A stretch of 64,000 bases of DNA from NCBI GenBank assembly GCA_030685235.1, contig MU839186.1:1-64000 (forward strand), written 5' to 3'. Every line of letters begins with the position of its first letter. Within the stretch, counting starts at the first letter, position 1. A program made the position numbers and the translations under genes. The DNA is from Copromyces sp. CBS 386.78. Its lineage: Eukaryota > Ascomycota > Sordariomycetes > Sordariales > Sordariaceae. This document shows positions 12,301 to 23,599 of the stretch, piece after piece. Under the pieces are notes generated by a model, which was not told where the DNA came from, made no database searches, and saw nothing but the letters and a program-made list of their open reading frames with translations.

Positions 12301-13177
12301 CAATCTTAAAAAGCTTTAATATATTTAATGGTAAAAATATCTTTATTAGTATAAACGGCGGGGTCTTTATTCGTACGGGTTTTTAGGGTAATTATAGTAG
12401 CTTCGTTATTAAAATTAAGGGCGGGGATAGAGGCGGGCGGGGTAATTTTATTGCGAACGGCTTTCTTAAAGGCTTTAATTTGGGTTTCGGCAGTCTTTTT
12501 AAACTTAATATTAGTTTAGTTAATTATAATAAGGTTATTATAGATCTATTAAACCTTTTATTAAAAGTTGGCGAACTCTTATTAAAGGTTAGTAATAGTA
12601 TTTTCTTAGTTAGCGATCTACTAATAGGTAACTTCGAGGGAATTTTAGACGGCGTTAGCGAACGTATTAGTTTAAATTAGGTCCGTATAAATTAATTAGG
12701 CGAGAGTAGTAATAACGTAAGGAAAAGTAATATATTAAGTAAATTTAAAAATAATATTAAGGATTTCTTTTACGATTGGGTTACTTGGGTATTAAAGAAC
12801 GGTATTATTAAAGGTTTTTATAACGTTTTCGAAGAGTTATTTATATTTAGAATCGACGATAGCGTTAATTATAGAAATAGCGACGTTGAAATTAGTAATA
12901 GGGGCCGCTATTTAAATAGTTGTAATTAGTGCTTATTATTTTATAATATAAATGTTTACTTATTACTTTATAGTATAAATAATATTTATTAATTATTTTA
13001 TAGCGACGAAAAAGAGGTTTATTGCAATACAATAAGAGAGAAGTATATTGCGGTACAATAAGAGAGAGGTATATTGCAGTGCGACGAAATCGCGGGTTCG
13101 TCGGAAATACTTACGACGGCGGCAATAAATTTATTTTGAAGTGTACGTACGTAGTAAAATAGTAAGGTATAATTAAT
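6301..13177 (-). pseudogene. Inner gypsy gag-pol, RIP-inactivated
   Basis: Read on the minus strand from right to left. Gag occupies about 13.1-11.5 kb and ends in a zinc knuckle at about 11590-11640: the CCHC pattern is visible as C-x2-Y-x4-Y-x4-Y, where Cys and His codons became Tyr by G-to-A or C-to-T change. A protease and linker region follows. Reverse transcriptase lies at about 10.0-8.5 kb with the catalytic YxDD box at about 8920-8950 changed to YLNN. RNase H and integrase lie at about 8.4-6.6 kb. Stop codons occur throughout. The MITE at 9006-9420 splits the polymerase region just upstream of the YxDD box. Plus-strand frames such as 12480-12680 are antisense shadows of gag. Confidence 0.8.
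9006..9420. mobile_element. 415-bp MITE with 8-bp target duplication (copy 1)
   Basis: Inverted termini of about 40 bp (GAGGAACTCTATTTGTACGG on the left; GAGAAACTC... read inward from the right). Each terminus contains the motif ACTCTATTTGTACGG twice in tandem. The 8-bp direct repeat TTAAAATA flanks it at 8998-9005 and 9421-9428. The outer gypsy copy at about 13930-13965 is the empty site, with a single CTAAAATA. No coding capacity. An 8-bp duplication is typical of hAT (also P) superfamily transposition, but the GAG... terminus is not a classic hAT end, so the superfamily is open. Confidence 0.85.
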
Positions 13178-13409
13178 TATTATAGGGATAATACCGTTGG
13201 GGGTATAGTTAGATATACGTAGTTGTACGAGGAAGGAAAGAAAGAGAGGAGGGAGGAGTGCGGTTTGGATATAGGGTAGGCTATACCGTGCCCGGATCTA
13301 GACCGAGGCCTACTAGTGCGTACGTATATGCGGTCTTATTAGCCAATAGCCAATGGATTCGACTATGCAGTGCCCAGTGCTATGTGCCATCATAGGTAAT
13401 CCTGTGATA
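13178..13409 (-). repeat. 5' LTR of inner gypsy element
   Basis: 232 bp, TATTATAGGG...CCTGTGATA. Less degraded than 5638-5869. The following TTAGG (13410-13414) is the target duplication. Confidence 0.92.
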
Positions 13410-13414
13410 TTAGG

Positions 13415-16400
13415 AAAGGGTGCTTTTAAAAGCCTAATTTAAAGTATTAGTCTCTACAACCGTTTTTTTAAACTAATTATAAATTTATAAAGTTAGTCCG
13501 CTAGTAAACGTAGCCTTTAAGGTTTCGAAAGCGGATTATTATATTATAATTTATACTTATTCTACGTCTTTTTTCGTAAGGTCGTATAATAGCGCTATTA
13601 TTATCGAAAAACCTTTAATAAAATAATAATAGAAATTAGTAAATTTTAAGAAATTTTATAAAAATTTCTTTAATATTAGGAGTTACTAATTTATAATAGT
13701 TTTAACCTTCGCTAGGTCTATTTTAATACCGCCCGGCGTAATAATTAGTTTAAAATATTTAATTTTCTTAATATAAAATTCGTATTTATCGATATTAATT
13801 TATAGGCCAGCCTTTTTTAAGTAGGTAAAAATATTATTTACGTACTTTTAATATTCTTTTTTATTATTCGAAAAGATGAAAATATTATTTAAATAAGCGG
13901 TTATATAAATATTTAATATATTATATAAAATATCGTTAATATAATTCTAAAATATATTAAATATTTTTTATAAGCTAAATGGGTAGATAAATAATTTAAA
14001 TAGGTTAAAGTAGGTAACGAACATTGTTAATCATTCGTATCCTTTTATAACGCGAATATAATTAAAAGCGGCGATAATATTTAATTTAGTAAAAATCTTT
14101 ATTTGGTAAATAGTATTAAAAATTTCTTTAATTAAGGGGAGCGGGTAGTGGCTTTTAAAAGTAACGTTATTAATCCCTTTATAATTTACGTAAATCCTAA
14201 TATTTCCGTTTAATTTTTATATTAATAGGATTTAAGAAGCGGCCTTTAATTACGAAGGACGGATGAATTTATTATAGAAATTCTTATCGATTTACTTTTT
14301 AATTATATTTAATTTATCGGGGTTAAACGCTTTTAATTTTATATAGGGCGCTTATTTTCTCGGGCAAAATTCGATTTTAAAATTATAAGAGCGGTAGGGG
14401 GGTAAGATTATTGCGTTACGAAGTTTGAAGACGTCGAAGTAATTCTAATATTATTTAAGAAGTTTTTTTTTAATTTAGGCGTTAGTTTTGGGCGGTTTGT
14501 CGGCTTTTTCGTAAAATTTAACTACGTTTTCCTTTATAATACTAGCGGCGAATTTAATAGTTTTATAATATTCGAAATCCTTATTTACGTTACTATTAAA
14601 GTAGATATATTTGGCGATCTTTATTATTCAGATAGTAACTTTAAATCCTTTACTAGCGTAGGCATTCATTTACAGGTGGTAACGCTTGTTTAATAGTTTC
14701 TTGTATTTAGCGCTATTGTTGTCCTAGATCTCTTGTTCTATTTCTGAGGTAAGGTTCGCTAAACTGCTAAGTATGTTGTGGTTGTGGTTGTAGTTCGCTA
14801 AACCGCTGGGTATGTCGTGGTCGTAGTTGTAATCGTGCTTAGTTCCTATCCTTGCCCCTCTATTAACAACGCCTTTATTATTTCTATATTCTTTAGGCTC
14901 TAGGGCGCCCCCTTTTACCTTTTTAGCCCGGGCTTCCTCCTCTATTTTAGCCTTTTTTAAAATTTTATAGAGTTTTGCGTACGAAATACGGAATATTTAT
15001 AAATAATATTTTTTATATAGCTAGTTAAAGTTGGCGGCCGTTATATTTTTAATATTTGCGGGATTAATTAATTCGTTTAAGAAGTATGTTTTGCGTATTA
15101 TAACGCGGTAGTAGGGGTTGGATTTTCGTTGGCCGGCTACAGTGTAGTAAATAGTAGGTTTAGTTTATTTAGGAGTTTCGGTAATAGTATCCGTAATTGG
15201 GGCGGGATTTGGGGTAGTATTATCTTTAATAGTAGTAGGAGCGGGGTTTGTAATTAGGGTATTAGAGCCGACTATTTCGGTTATATTTTATATAGTTTTA
15301 TAATAATATGTATAAATATATTTCTAAATTTTAAGCGCGTATTATAAGGAGGGTAACAGGTTTATAGGAAGGTAGCAGTCTATATAGCGGTTAGTGAAGG
15401 TAACGGCGTTATTTAGCTATAATATTATAGGGTTGTAAAATTTGAATTATAATATACTTAAAATGATAGGATAGTCGTCGGCTAGGTTATAAGCTAGTAT
15501 AGCGATCGTTTTTATATAGTAACCGATTTACAGTTGGATTTTATAATAATAGGTAATAAAGTCCTTAAGTATACCGTTTATTAAATATAAGGCTTTTGGT
15601 TTAAGGAGTTTTAATAGCGGAATAGTATAGCGGGTAGTAAAATTATAATTAATAAAAGCGAGAGTAGAATATTTATTATTAATTAGAATAGTATATTTAT
15701 TTTATTAATTGTACGGTCTATAAATAATTTAAATAGAAAGGAGGATAGAATTATTATTATAATTATTTAAATTTGAATTTTTAAATTAAATTACTTTTAA
15801 ATTTATTAGATTATTTACTTCTTCTTTTATTATTATTATAGATAATAGTTTTTTTAAGCGATTTAGTAGAGAGGCGGCGTATTTCCCGCATTATATTTTA
15901 TAGGTTAGGTAGGAATTAAAGTAGGGGGTATAGTAGGAGCGGCGGGTTTACTAGTAGCAATAGCGTTAATACGAGCGCTATTATTACTATTATTATTATA
16001 GCCGGTCTAATTTATGGCGGCTCTATTACAATTATTATTACCGCTTTTATTGCGACGGTTATAGCGGTCGTACTCCCTCTACTCTTTGGGGATGCCGGTA
16101 TTAATATTGTTACAGTATTTATAGGCGTAATAACTAGGGTTAATATAGTATTTATAAAGATTATTCTATATACGGTAATTAATAATTATTTTATCGATTA
16201 TATAAGATAATTAGATATTAATAGTTTTTATAGCGTCGAAATCTATAGTAATACTATTTTAATTAATAGTACGTTTAAGGGTAGTAATATTACCAGTATT
16301 AATAATACCGTTCTTAAAATAGATATTAATTTTATTGCGCTAATTGTGCTCTTTTAAATTGGTAGCGAGCTTGCGATAGAAAGTAAATTATTCGTTAAAA

Positions 16401-17660
16401 TTATTGTAAATTAGGGTATCTTATTAGTAGGCGATAATATCGCGGATTTCGTTCGTAATTTTTATTTTTAAATAATAAGTTTTTATAGTATTATTAAAAT
16501 TGTATTTATTAACGATAATAATAAATTTATTTTTAAAATCGAATTATTTTGTGCCCTTAGCTATTTTTAATAATTTAAAATTGCGATATAATTCGAGGGT
16601 AAAGTTTATATAATTATATTTAGTATTGAAATAAGTGAGGAGGGCTTCTACGTTCTTTTACTTCTATTTAATTGGGTCCTCCTCTTTAATAATAAGTATT
16701 ATATATAGTAATAGAATTTTAAAGGCGTTATTTTTAAAGTACGAAAGGATTTACGTAAATTTATAACGCTTATTTTAATCGAATTATTAAACGTCTTAGA
16801 ATTAGTACAATTAGATTTTATTATACTAATTTTAAAAATTTTTAGTATATTTAACGGTAGAAGTATCTTTACTAATATAAATAGCGGGGTCTTTATTCGT
16901 ATAAATCTTCGAAATAGTTATAGTAATTTCGTTATTAGAATTAAAGGTAGGAATAAAGGCAGGCGGAATAATTTTATTACGAACGGCTTTTTTAAGGGCT
17001 TTAATTTAAGTTTCGGCAATCTTCTTAAATTTGGTATTAACTTCGCTAAAAGTAATAAAATTATATTTTAATTAAAGAACCTTTTATTAAAAGGTAGTAA
17101 TAATATTATTTTAAATTGCAATTTACTAATAAACAATTTTTAGGGAATTTTAAACGGCGCTAGCGAACGTATTAGCTTAAACAAAGTCCATATAAATTAA
17201 TTATATAAGAATAATAATAATATAACGGAAAATAGCGTTAAACGAGTTTAGAAGCGGTATTAAGGATTTTTTTTACGATTAAATTACTTGGGCGCTAAAA
17301 AGCAGCTTTGTTAAAAAATTCGGTAATATTTTTAAAAAATTATTCGTATTTAGAACTAACGATAGCATTAATTATAGAGATAGCAACGTCGAAATTAATA
17401 ACAGGGGTTAATATTTATAGTAATTAATTTAATTAATATATTTACTTGCTACCTTATAGCGTAAACGGAATTTATTGGCTATTTTATAATTAGTTATAAT
17501 ACGACGAAAAAAAAATATGATTGCGGTGCGATAAAAGAGAGGTATAATCGTTATACGACGGTTTTTAATTTTAATCGTAGGTTCGTTAGATACTTACGAC
17601 GGTAGCGATGAATTTATTTTGAAGTATATACGCGTAGCGTAATAGAAAGGTATAATTAAC
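13415..17660 (-). pseudogene. Outer gypsy: gag and reverse transcriptase part, decayed
   Basis: Collinear with 8459-13177 of the inner copy minus the MITE. The polymerase YxDD box is again changed to YLNN (near 13870-13895, minus strand). Gag lies at about 15.9-17.6 kb. All frames are interrupted. It joins seamlessly with 5632 once the inner element and one TTAGG are removed, which is the evidence that 2005-17890 is one element. Confidence 0.8.
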
Positions 17661-17890
17661 TATTACGGGGTAATACTATTAGGGGTGAGGTAGGATAAAC
17701 GTAGTTGTACGAAGAAGGAAAGAAGGAGGAGGGAGGAGTGCGGTTTGGATATAGGGCAGGCTGTACCGTGCCCTAGATCTAGACCAAGGCCTACTAGTGC
17801 GTGCATACATGCGGTCCTATTGGCCAATGGCCAATGGACTCGACCATGCAGTGCCCAGTGCTATGTGCCATCACAGGTAATCCTGTGATA
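17661..17890 (-). repeat. 5' LTR of outer gypsy element
   Basis: 230 bp, TATTACGGGG...CCTGTGATA, followed by the target duplication TATTT (17891-17895). It is the least degraded of the five family LTRs: it retains GGCCAATGGCCAATGGACTC and CAGTGCCCAGTGC, which are TA-rich in the others. Confidence 0.92.
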
Positions 17891-18181
17891 TATTTCTCGG
17901 CTAAGGTAGGTAGTATTTTTTAGCTAAGGTAAGTAATAAGGTAATTAAAAGAGTATTCTAGGGTAGGTAAAATTACTTTTCGGCCAAAGTAAATAGTACT
18001 TTTTAGCTAAAATAAGTAATAAAGTAATTAAAAGAGTATTCTAGGATAGGTAAGACTACTTCTCGGCTAAGGTAGGTAATACTTTTCGGCCAAGGTAAAT
18101 AATAAGGTAATTAAAAGAGTATTTTAAGGTAGGTAAAACTACTTTTTAACTAACGTAGGTACGACTTTTTAATTAATTACT
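17891..18181. repeat. About 83-bp satellite, right part
   Basis: Continuation of the array at 1501-2004 beyond the outer gypsy insertion. Units with TATTCTAGGGTAGGTAAAA start near 17951, 18034 and 18117. Confidence 0.8.
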
Positions 18182-18270
18182 TAAAATAGTATCTCCTAAC
18201 ATAGGCAAAATGAGTATTTCACTATCTTCCGTAGGCATAATCCGGCTCCGCCCAAGGAAACACTATTTTA
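18182..18270 (+). repeat. Short dispersed repeat X, copy 1
   Basis: About 90 bp bounded by TAAAATAGT and its reverse complement ACTATTTTA. The core GGCATAATCCGGCTCCGCCC, then AAGGAAACACTATTTT, recurs at 28651-28727 (same strand) and 27299-27366 (opposite strand). It is GC-richer than its surroundings and non-coding. It may be a tiny MITE or the terminal repeat of a DNA transposon. Confidence 0.55.
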
Positions 18271-18970
18271 GACCGTATAAATTATATTATACTATTCTTA
18301 TTAATAATAATTATACTGCCTTTAATTTTATTAATTAATATTTTATCTACTGTAATTACCTTCCTTTCTTCCCACTAACTATTCCCAAACTATTATACTT
18401 CGCCGACGATTAAATTAAGGGTAGTATTACCTACTTTTCTAAACTTATAATATAAGTAGGAATTTATTATGAAATTATCGATTTATTAATTTATAATTTA
18501 GCCGAAGATAACCCTATTATTTTAAATTACCTATAACTCGTTCATTACGTATTAAGTATTAATTAGCTTAGCGACTCTCTTCGGTTTAGCTCCGTTTATA
18601 AATAACGCGGCTATTTCCTACCCGGGGCTTTAAATTGTATTACTCTACTCTCGAACCGCTACTTTACGATTCTACGTCTACTAATTTAATATTCGTACTA
18701 AAGCTTATTAGTAAAGGATATAAAGGACGAAGGCGAACCTAGTTAAAGAAAGGCAGAAGTTATTAAGTAATTATCGATTTCTATTATAGTTAAATGAATT
18801 GTTTATTAATAATGTTATTATTTTAAATATAGGGTTACTAATTGATTAGGTACTACTCTATTTAGGAAAATAAAAAGTAGTAACGCAATTATATTATTAA
18901 CCTTACCCCCGGCACTTCCTTTAATACCCTGCCCGACGCCTTACCGTTAGGCCGGTAATATAAGGACTTC
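18271..18970. other. AT-rich degraded sequence, unassigned
   Basis: No frame, LTR or terminal repeat recognised. It may include the lost 5' part of the plus-strand gypsy element that starts being readable at 18971, or the N-terminal part of the pogo-like transposase interrupted by it. I could not find a 5' LTR matching 23316-23567 here. Confidence 0.4.
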
Positions 18971-21900
18971 TATGGTAGATTATTGTATCCCGGTTCAGCT
19001 CTATAATATTCCGGCTAGTCCTATTAATTCTAACGATATTAAAGAATTCCCTATTGTTATTTTTAATTAATTAGCGGAAATTTATAAATTTTAAATTATT
19101 TATATAATTCGGGCTAATTTAAATAAAAATATCCGTGGGTTAACTGAGGAAAATGAAAAATTAGAAAAGGAAGAGCGTATTTTAGACTTTTAGAATATAA
19201 GCGATAATTTTATATTAAATATAGTAGTAGAAATATTATTAAATAAAAGTTAACGTTTTAAGTATTTCTTCGGTAATAAATATTATTATTAAATTAATGC
19301 CCTAGTAGGAAATAAGGACGAAGTTATTTTAAGGCCGTAAAGGTTTTTAATTCTATTAAAATTAATAGTACCGACGATAATTTTCCCCGCTATAAAAATG
19401 CGATTAACGAATATTTTATAATAAATAGCATCGCTATTAATAAAATTACGTTTGAAAATGTAGTATAATTTTATAAGAAAGTTAATAAATTTCCTAAAAT
19501 AGTTGTAGAAATTTAAGTTAAGTTTCTGCGATAATATTAGTATTATATATAAACCTTTTTATAAGAGGGAATGGATATTTTTCTTCTTTATAGGGCGTAC
19601 GATTTAAAAATCGAATTCTGTCCGGGAGTAACCCTTTCCGCTTTTCGCGAGCGTATATTCAATTTTAACGAATTTAATATTATTAAAAAGTAAGTCGACG
19701 ATATATTCTAGAAGAAGTTTATTAAACTTTTATAATTGGAAGCTTCCGCGTCGTTATTCCTTATTAAAAAATTAGGAAGCGGAATTCGCATTTACGTTAA
19801 TTATTGTAGTATTAATAATATAACCCTTAAATCTTATTACCCCTTCCCGCTTATTAAAAAAACCCTTAATACGATTTGCCGAACTAAAATCTTTATTAAA
19901 TTCGATATAATTACTATTTTTAACCGTATCCGTATTAAATAAAGGTATAAGTAATTTACTACTTTTATAACCCAATTTAGCTTATTTAAATTTTTAATTA
20001 TTCTTTTTAATTTATAAAGCACCCTAAGTATATTTTAGAATTATATTAATAATATCCTATATAATATTTTTAACGTTTATATGACCGCTTATTTTAATAA
20101 TATCCTTATTTATTCGGATAATATTAAAAATTATAAACAGTATATTAATAACGTCTTCGATAAATTGGTAAAAGCGGGCTTCAACCTTAATATTAATAAA
20201 TATAAATTTTATATAATAAGAACGAAATATTTAGGCTTAATTATTATATTTAGAAGTATTAAAATAAATTTAGAAAAGGTTAAAATTATTATAAATTAGT
20301 AAGTACCGGAATTAAAGAAATTATTACAATCTTTTTTAAATTTCGTAAACTTTTACCGACAATTTATAAAAGAATTTTTAATAATAGCTACCCTACTTTA
20401 TAAATTTATAAAGAAAAATATTAATTAATTTTAGGACGTCCGCTACTAAGCTACTTTTAAAGTTCTTAAGAAAGTATTTTCGGAAAACCCTATTTTAAAG
20501 ATCTATAATTAGACTAAGAAGACCGTAGTTAAAATAAGAGCGACTCTACTCGCACCGTAGGCAAACTCTATTCGCACCGTAAATAAAATTTAAACTTCTA
20601 GGTTTATCTCGGTGAAAATAAGGTATATAAAGATAAAAGTAGGACTAAAATACTTCTTGAATTTTCATAGATTTTTCAACTTACTCTAGGCATCTTGCCG
20701 CTCTTAGATCGGCCAGGCTTTTCTTATATTTAACTTTAGTAGTCTTAAATTTTAATAGTTCTAAGCACCTTCGAGTTTGAGACTTTATATACGGCGTAGA
20801 CAAGTAATGTAAGGCTTGGAAAATAAAGAAAAAAATAAGGAAAAATCTAAGCTAATATACGTACTTAGAGCCCCTTTACCTATAGAGAAACTTTAGATTT
20901 CCTTTTCGTTTTACGGTCCGAATAGAGTTTCCCTACGGTGCGAGTAGAGTTGCTCTAAAATAAATACCTCTAATTAAATTATAAGCGGCACCCTTTCCTA
21001 ATACGGAAATAATAGTATCCTCTACCCTATTACCTACTTTTCAGCCAAATATAATTCTTAAGAATATAATTATAATATATATAATAAAGAATTATTCGCA
21101 ATTATTAAAGTATTAGAAGAATAGAGGCTAGAATTAAAAAGAGTTTAATAACCGTTTAATATCCTTATAAATTATAATAATCTCTAAATATTTACGACTA
21201 ATAAATAATTAATTCAATATTATATATAATAATTTTAATTTTTATTTCGGTTTAACTTTTTAATTAAATATATTCTAAATTTGAAAAACCTTCGCCTAAA
21301 TACTTTAAGTCGTAAGCCTAACGATTACTCCGATAACGAAGAGGACGATCGCTTTACTATTCGTAAGCGGGCCTTATTAAACCCGTTTTAATTTAAGGAA
21401 AGGTACTTCGAATTTAATAATTTAATAATAAAATTCTCGCTATATTTATTAGGCCTAAACGATTTAGATATTTAATCGACTAATAACTTTATCCGCACTA
21501 ATTATAAGACTTCTATTTTCTTATAGGAATTAATATCGTCCTTTATTAACGGAGCTTATTAATAGCTAACTAATATTAAGAAGGTTTTTTATAAAGCCTT
21601 TTTAAAATACTACGTCGTTAATAATATTATTAAGTAGCGTAATCGTATTATTATCGATCCCTATAATAAAAATCTCTAATTCTAATTTATTAATCGCTAA
21701 TATAATTTTCCGGGCGCCGGCTACCTAAGCCGTAATACTACGTACGAACTCTGATAATACGATTTTTATTAGGAAGGGATATATAATAACGTACGCCTTT
21801 TCTATAAGGATTACTTACTATATATAAAGACGAAATCCTTAAAAAAAAATTCAATTAATTATTTTAAACCGATTATAATCGTTCTAGTACTATAGACCGA

Positions 21901-23300
21901 TATTTTAATCGACTATATTATATTATTACCCCTAAATACTTATTTAGGCCAAACGTTTAAATATGTTACTATTATCGTTAATCGATTTATTAAGATACGA
22001 TACTATATCTTAATAATAACTTTAGAAGTAAAAGAATTAGTGGACTAGTTTATCGATTATATTTATTTAATTTATAGCCTTCTAAATAGCGTACTCTTTA
22101 ATAAAGGTACTTAATTCGTCTTATATTTCTAATTTACCCTCTATAAATAGTTATCTATAATTCGTAAACTCACTTCTGCTTTCTACCCCTAAATAAATAT
22201 TTAGACCGAACGTATTAATATAAAGATAAAATAATTCCTAAAAATCTATATTAATTAAGTATAAACGGATTAGGCAAAATAATTACTACTCGTAAAATTT
22301 GCTAGTAATAACGTAATTTTATTATTAATAAATATTTCCCCCTTCTTTACTAATTATAATTATTACTTTTGTATAGGTATAAAACTTTATATTCCGCTAC
22401 TACTAAACCTCTCCCCAGCTTAATTTAAAGAATATTATAAAGTTAACGAACTAGTAAATTATTTCTAATAAATTTAGAATTTTACTATCTAATAATTTTA
22501 GCGTACGTAAAAACGATATAAAGATAATACTAATAAAAAGTAGGTCGATTTTATTAAATATTATATTAGTAATATAATTTTATTTAATATTATTAACCTC
22601 GTTAACGGACGCTTATATATAAAATTCTACCCCTACTAAGAAGGCCCCTTTAAAATCGTCCGCGCCGAATTATATATAATATACCTCGCCCTCCTATCCA
22701 ATATAAAGTGTTTACCAATTTTCTATATTTCTATAGTATAAATATAATCCGGCTAAAACCTTCTAAATTAACCTACTATAATAAATATTTAAATTAACGA
22801 AGGATAAGTTATAATATATACCGACGATTAGGAAGAGTATAAGGAATAAATATTTAAACGTTTTATAGATTATTAGTAAATAAATAATAATAGGTATTAG
22901 AAGTACGAAATTAAATAGAAGACTGGTAATCCTACTTAAGAATTTATTAGTAATATTATTGATTATAAGTATTATTTTTAATAGTTCTACTACGAATACC
23001 CGGATAAATTAATTCCCCTAAAAGTTTAAAGGGTTTTTAAATACTTCGCCGCCGATATTCTAACGCTAACCCCGATAGCCTTCAAGCTACTGCGGCGCCG
23101 CTCTAACCGTTTAGTATAGTAAGAAACGGCCGCCGCTATAGAAAATAGGACGTAAAAAAATATAGAGGAAAGCTTATACTTCGTATTCGGTAAGGTATTT
23201 CGGAAATTAATAGATATTTATAAGGATAAGAAGTTATAAGAAGGGTTTTAAATCTATTATTTTATATATATATAAATTTTTTTCAATTCTTCGAATTTCT
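18971..23300 (+). pseudogene. Gypsy gag-pol, RIP-inactivated
   Basis: Gag-like sequence at about 18971-19500 runs almost directly into reverse transcriptase, so the zinc knuckle and protease appear deleted. Reverse transcriptase is clear at 19736-20300: an EASAS.LF.KK..G.R..V.Y motif at 19736-19810, and the catalytic YxDD box at 20093-20115 read as YFNNILIYS with both Asp changed to Asn. RNase H follows the MITE at about 20960-21250. The integrase catalytic core is at about 21880-22350, including the D(R)F.K motif near 21980 with Asp changed to Asn. Stops, mostly from Gln and Trp codons, recur throughout. Confidence 0.8.
20538..20955. mobile_element. 418-bp MITE with 8-bp target duplication (copy 2)
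   Basis: Same architecture as 9006-9420. Inverted ends begin GAGCGACTCTACTCGCACCG (left) and GAGCAACTCTACTCGCACCG (right, inward). Each end has two tandem ACTCTAYTCGNACCG motifs, and the element is flanked by TAAAATAA at 20530-20537 and 20956-20963. The interior is non-coding and clearly diverged from copy 1, so the two are related mainly through their termini. Confidence 0.85.
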
Positions 23301-23315
23301 TTTAAGGGAGGATAG

Positions 23316-23567
23316 TATTATAGAGTTAGGCCTGTAATATATTATATTATATTAATTACATATATATTATACCGACTAGAGCTTAGAGCTCTACCCGCGC
23401 ATATTAACTACATTACTGTTATGTACAACTTTACGTACCCGCGTACAGTTTGGTCTATAGGGCTCTCGCCTATATAATTAGACCTCCGCGTAGACTTCCT
23501 TCCTCTCTCCTTATACAATAATATATATCGTACCCTACCCATAACGGTGCCCTCTCGCCTCGTGATA
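23316..23567 (+). repeat. 3' LTR of the plus-strand gypsy element
   Basis: Starts TATTATAGAGTTAGGCCTG (a RIP form of TGTTACAG...) directly after the polypurine tract, and ends CCTCGTGATA. It holds a TATATAATTAGACC promoter-like segment at about 23470-23485. It is the only copy in the window. Confidence 0.7.
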
Positions 23568-23599
23568 AAATTAATAGTAAATAAGTATATTGTTATATA

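Larger units (their letters stand above)
5638..13409 (-). mobile_element. Inner Ty3/gypsy LTR retrotransposon, complete but RIP-degraded
   Basis: A full-length copy nested in the outer element. LTRs are 5638-5869 and 13178-13409 (232 bp each), and the 5-bp target duplication TTAGG lies at 5633-5637 and 13410-13414. The two LTRs differ only by transitions as far as I can see. Length is 7772 bp, or about 7.35 kb without the MITE at 9006-9420. Orientation is minus: the gag zinc knuckle (about 11590-11640) lies towards the right LTR and reverse transcriptase (YxDD at about 8920-8950) to its left. This copy supplies the empty site for the SINE, and the outer copy supplies the empty site for the MITE. 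Confidence 0.92.
2005..17890 (-). mobile_element. Outer Ty3/gypsy LTR retrotransposon, RIP-degraded, split by nested insertions
   Basis: Bounded by 230-bp LTRs at 2005-2234 and 17661-17890 and by the 5-bp target duplication TATTT at 2000-2004 and 17891-17895. LTR ends read TATCAC/TATTAC...GTGATA/ATAATA, as expected when RIP turns TG...CA into TA...TA. Its internal sequence runs 2235-5637 and 13415-17660, because a second copy of the family (5638-13409) is inserted in it. Without that copy and the SINE-like insertion it is about 7.3 kb, the same as the inner copy. The order on the minus strand is gag, protease, reverse transcriptase, integrase, extra 3' frame. Every frame is broken. Confidence 0.9.
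18971..23567 (+). mobile_element. Plus-strand Ty3/gypsy remnant, 5' truncated or unrecognisable
   Basis: Readable gag-pol in plus orientation followed by a purine tract (TTTTAAGGGAGGATAG, about 23300-23315) typical of a gypsy polypurine tract, then a 252-bp 3' LTR at 23316-23567. The 5' LTR was not found. A MITE at 20538-20955 interrupts the polymerase region. It belongs to a different lineage from the 2005-17890 family: the LTR and coding sequence are not alike. Confidence 0.75.

Noticed and set aside
12480..12680. Plus-strand 66-codon frame with Leu/Val-rich product
   Set aside because: Lies antisense to the gag region of the inner gypsy copy; the collinear segment of the outer copy is not open.
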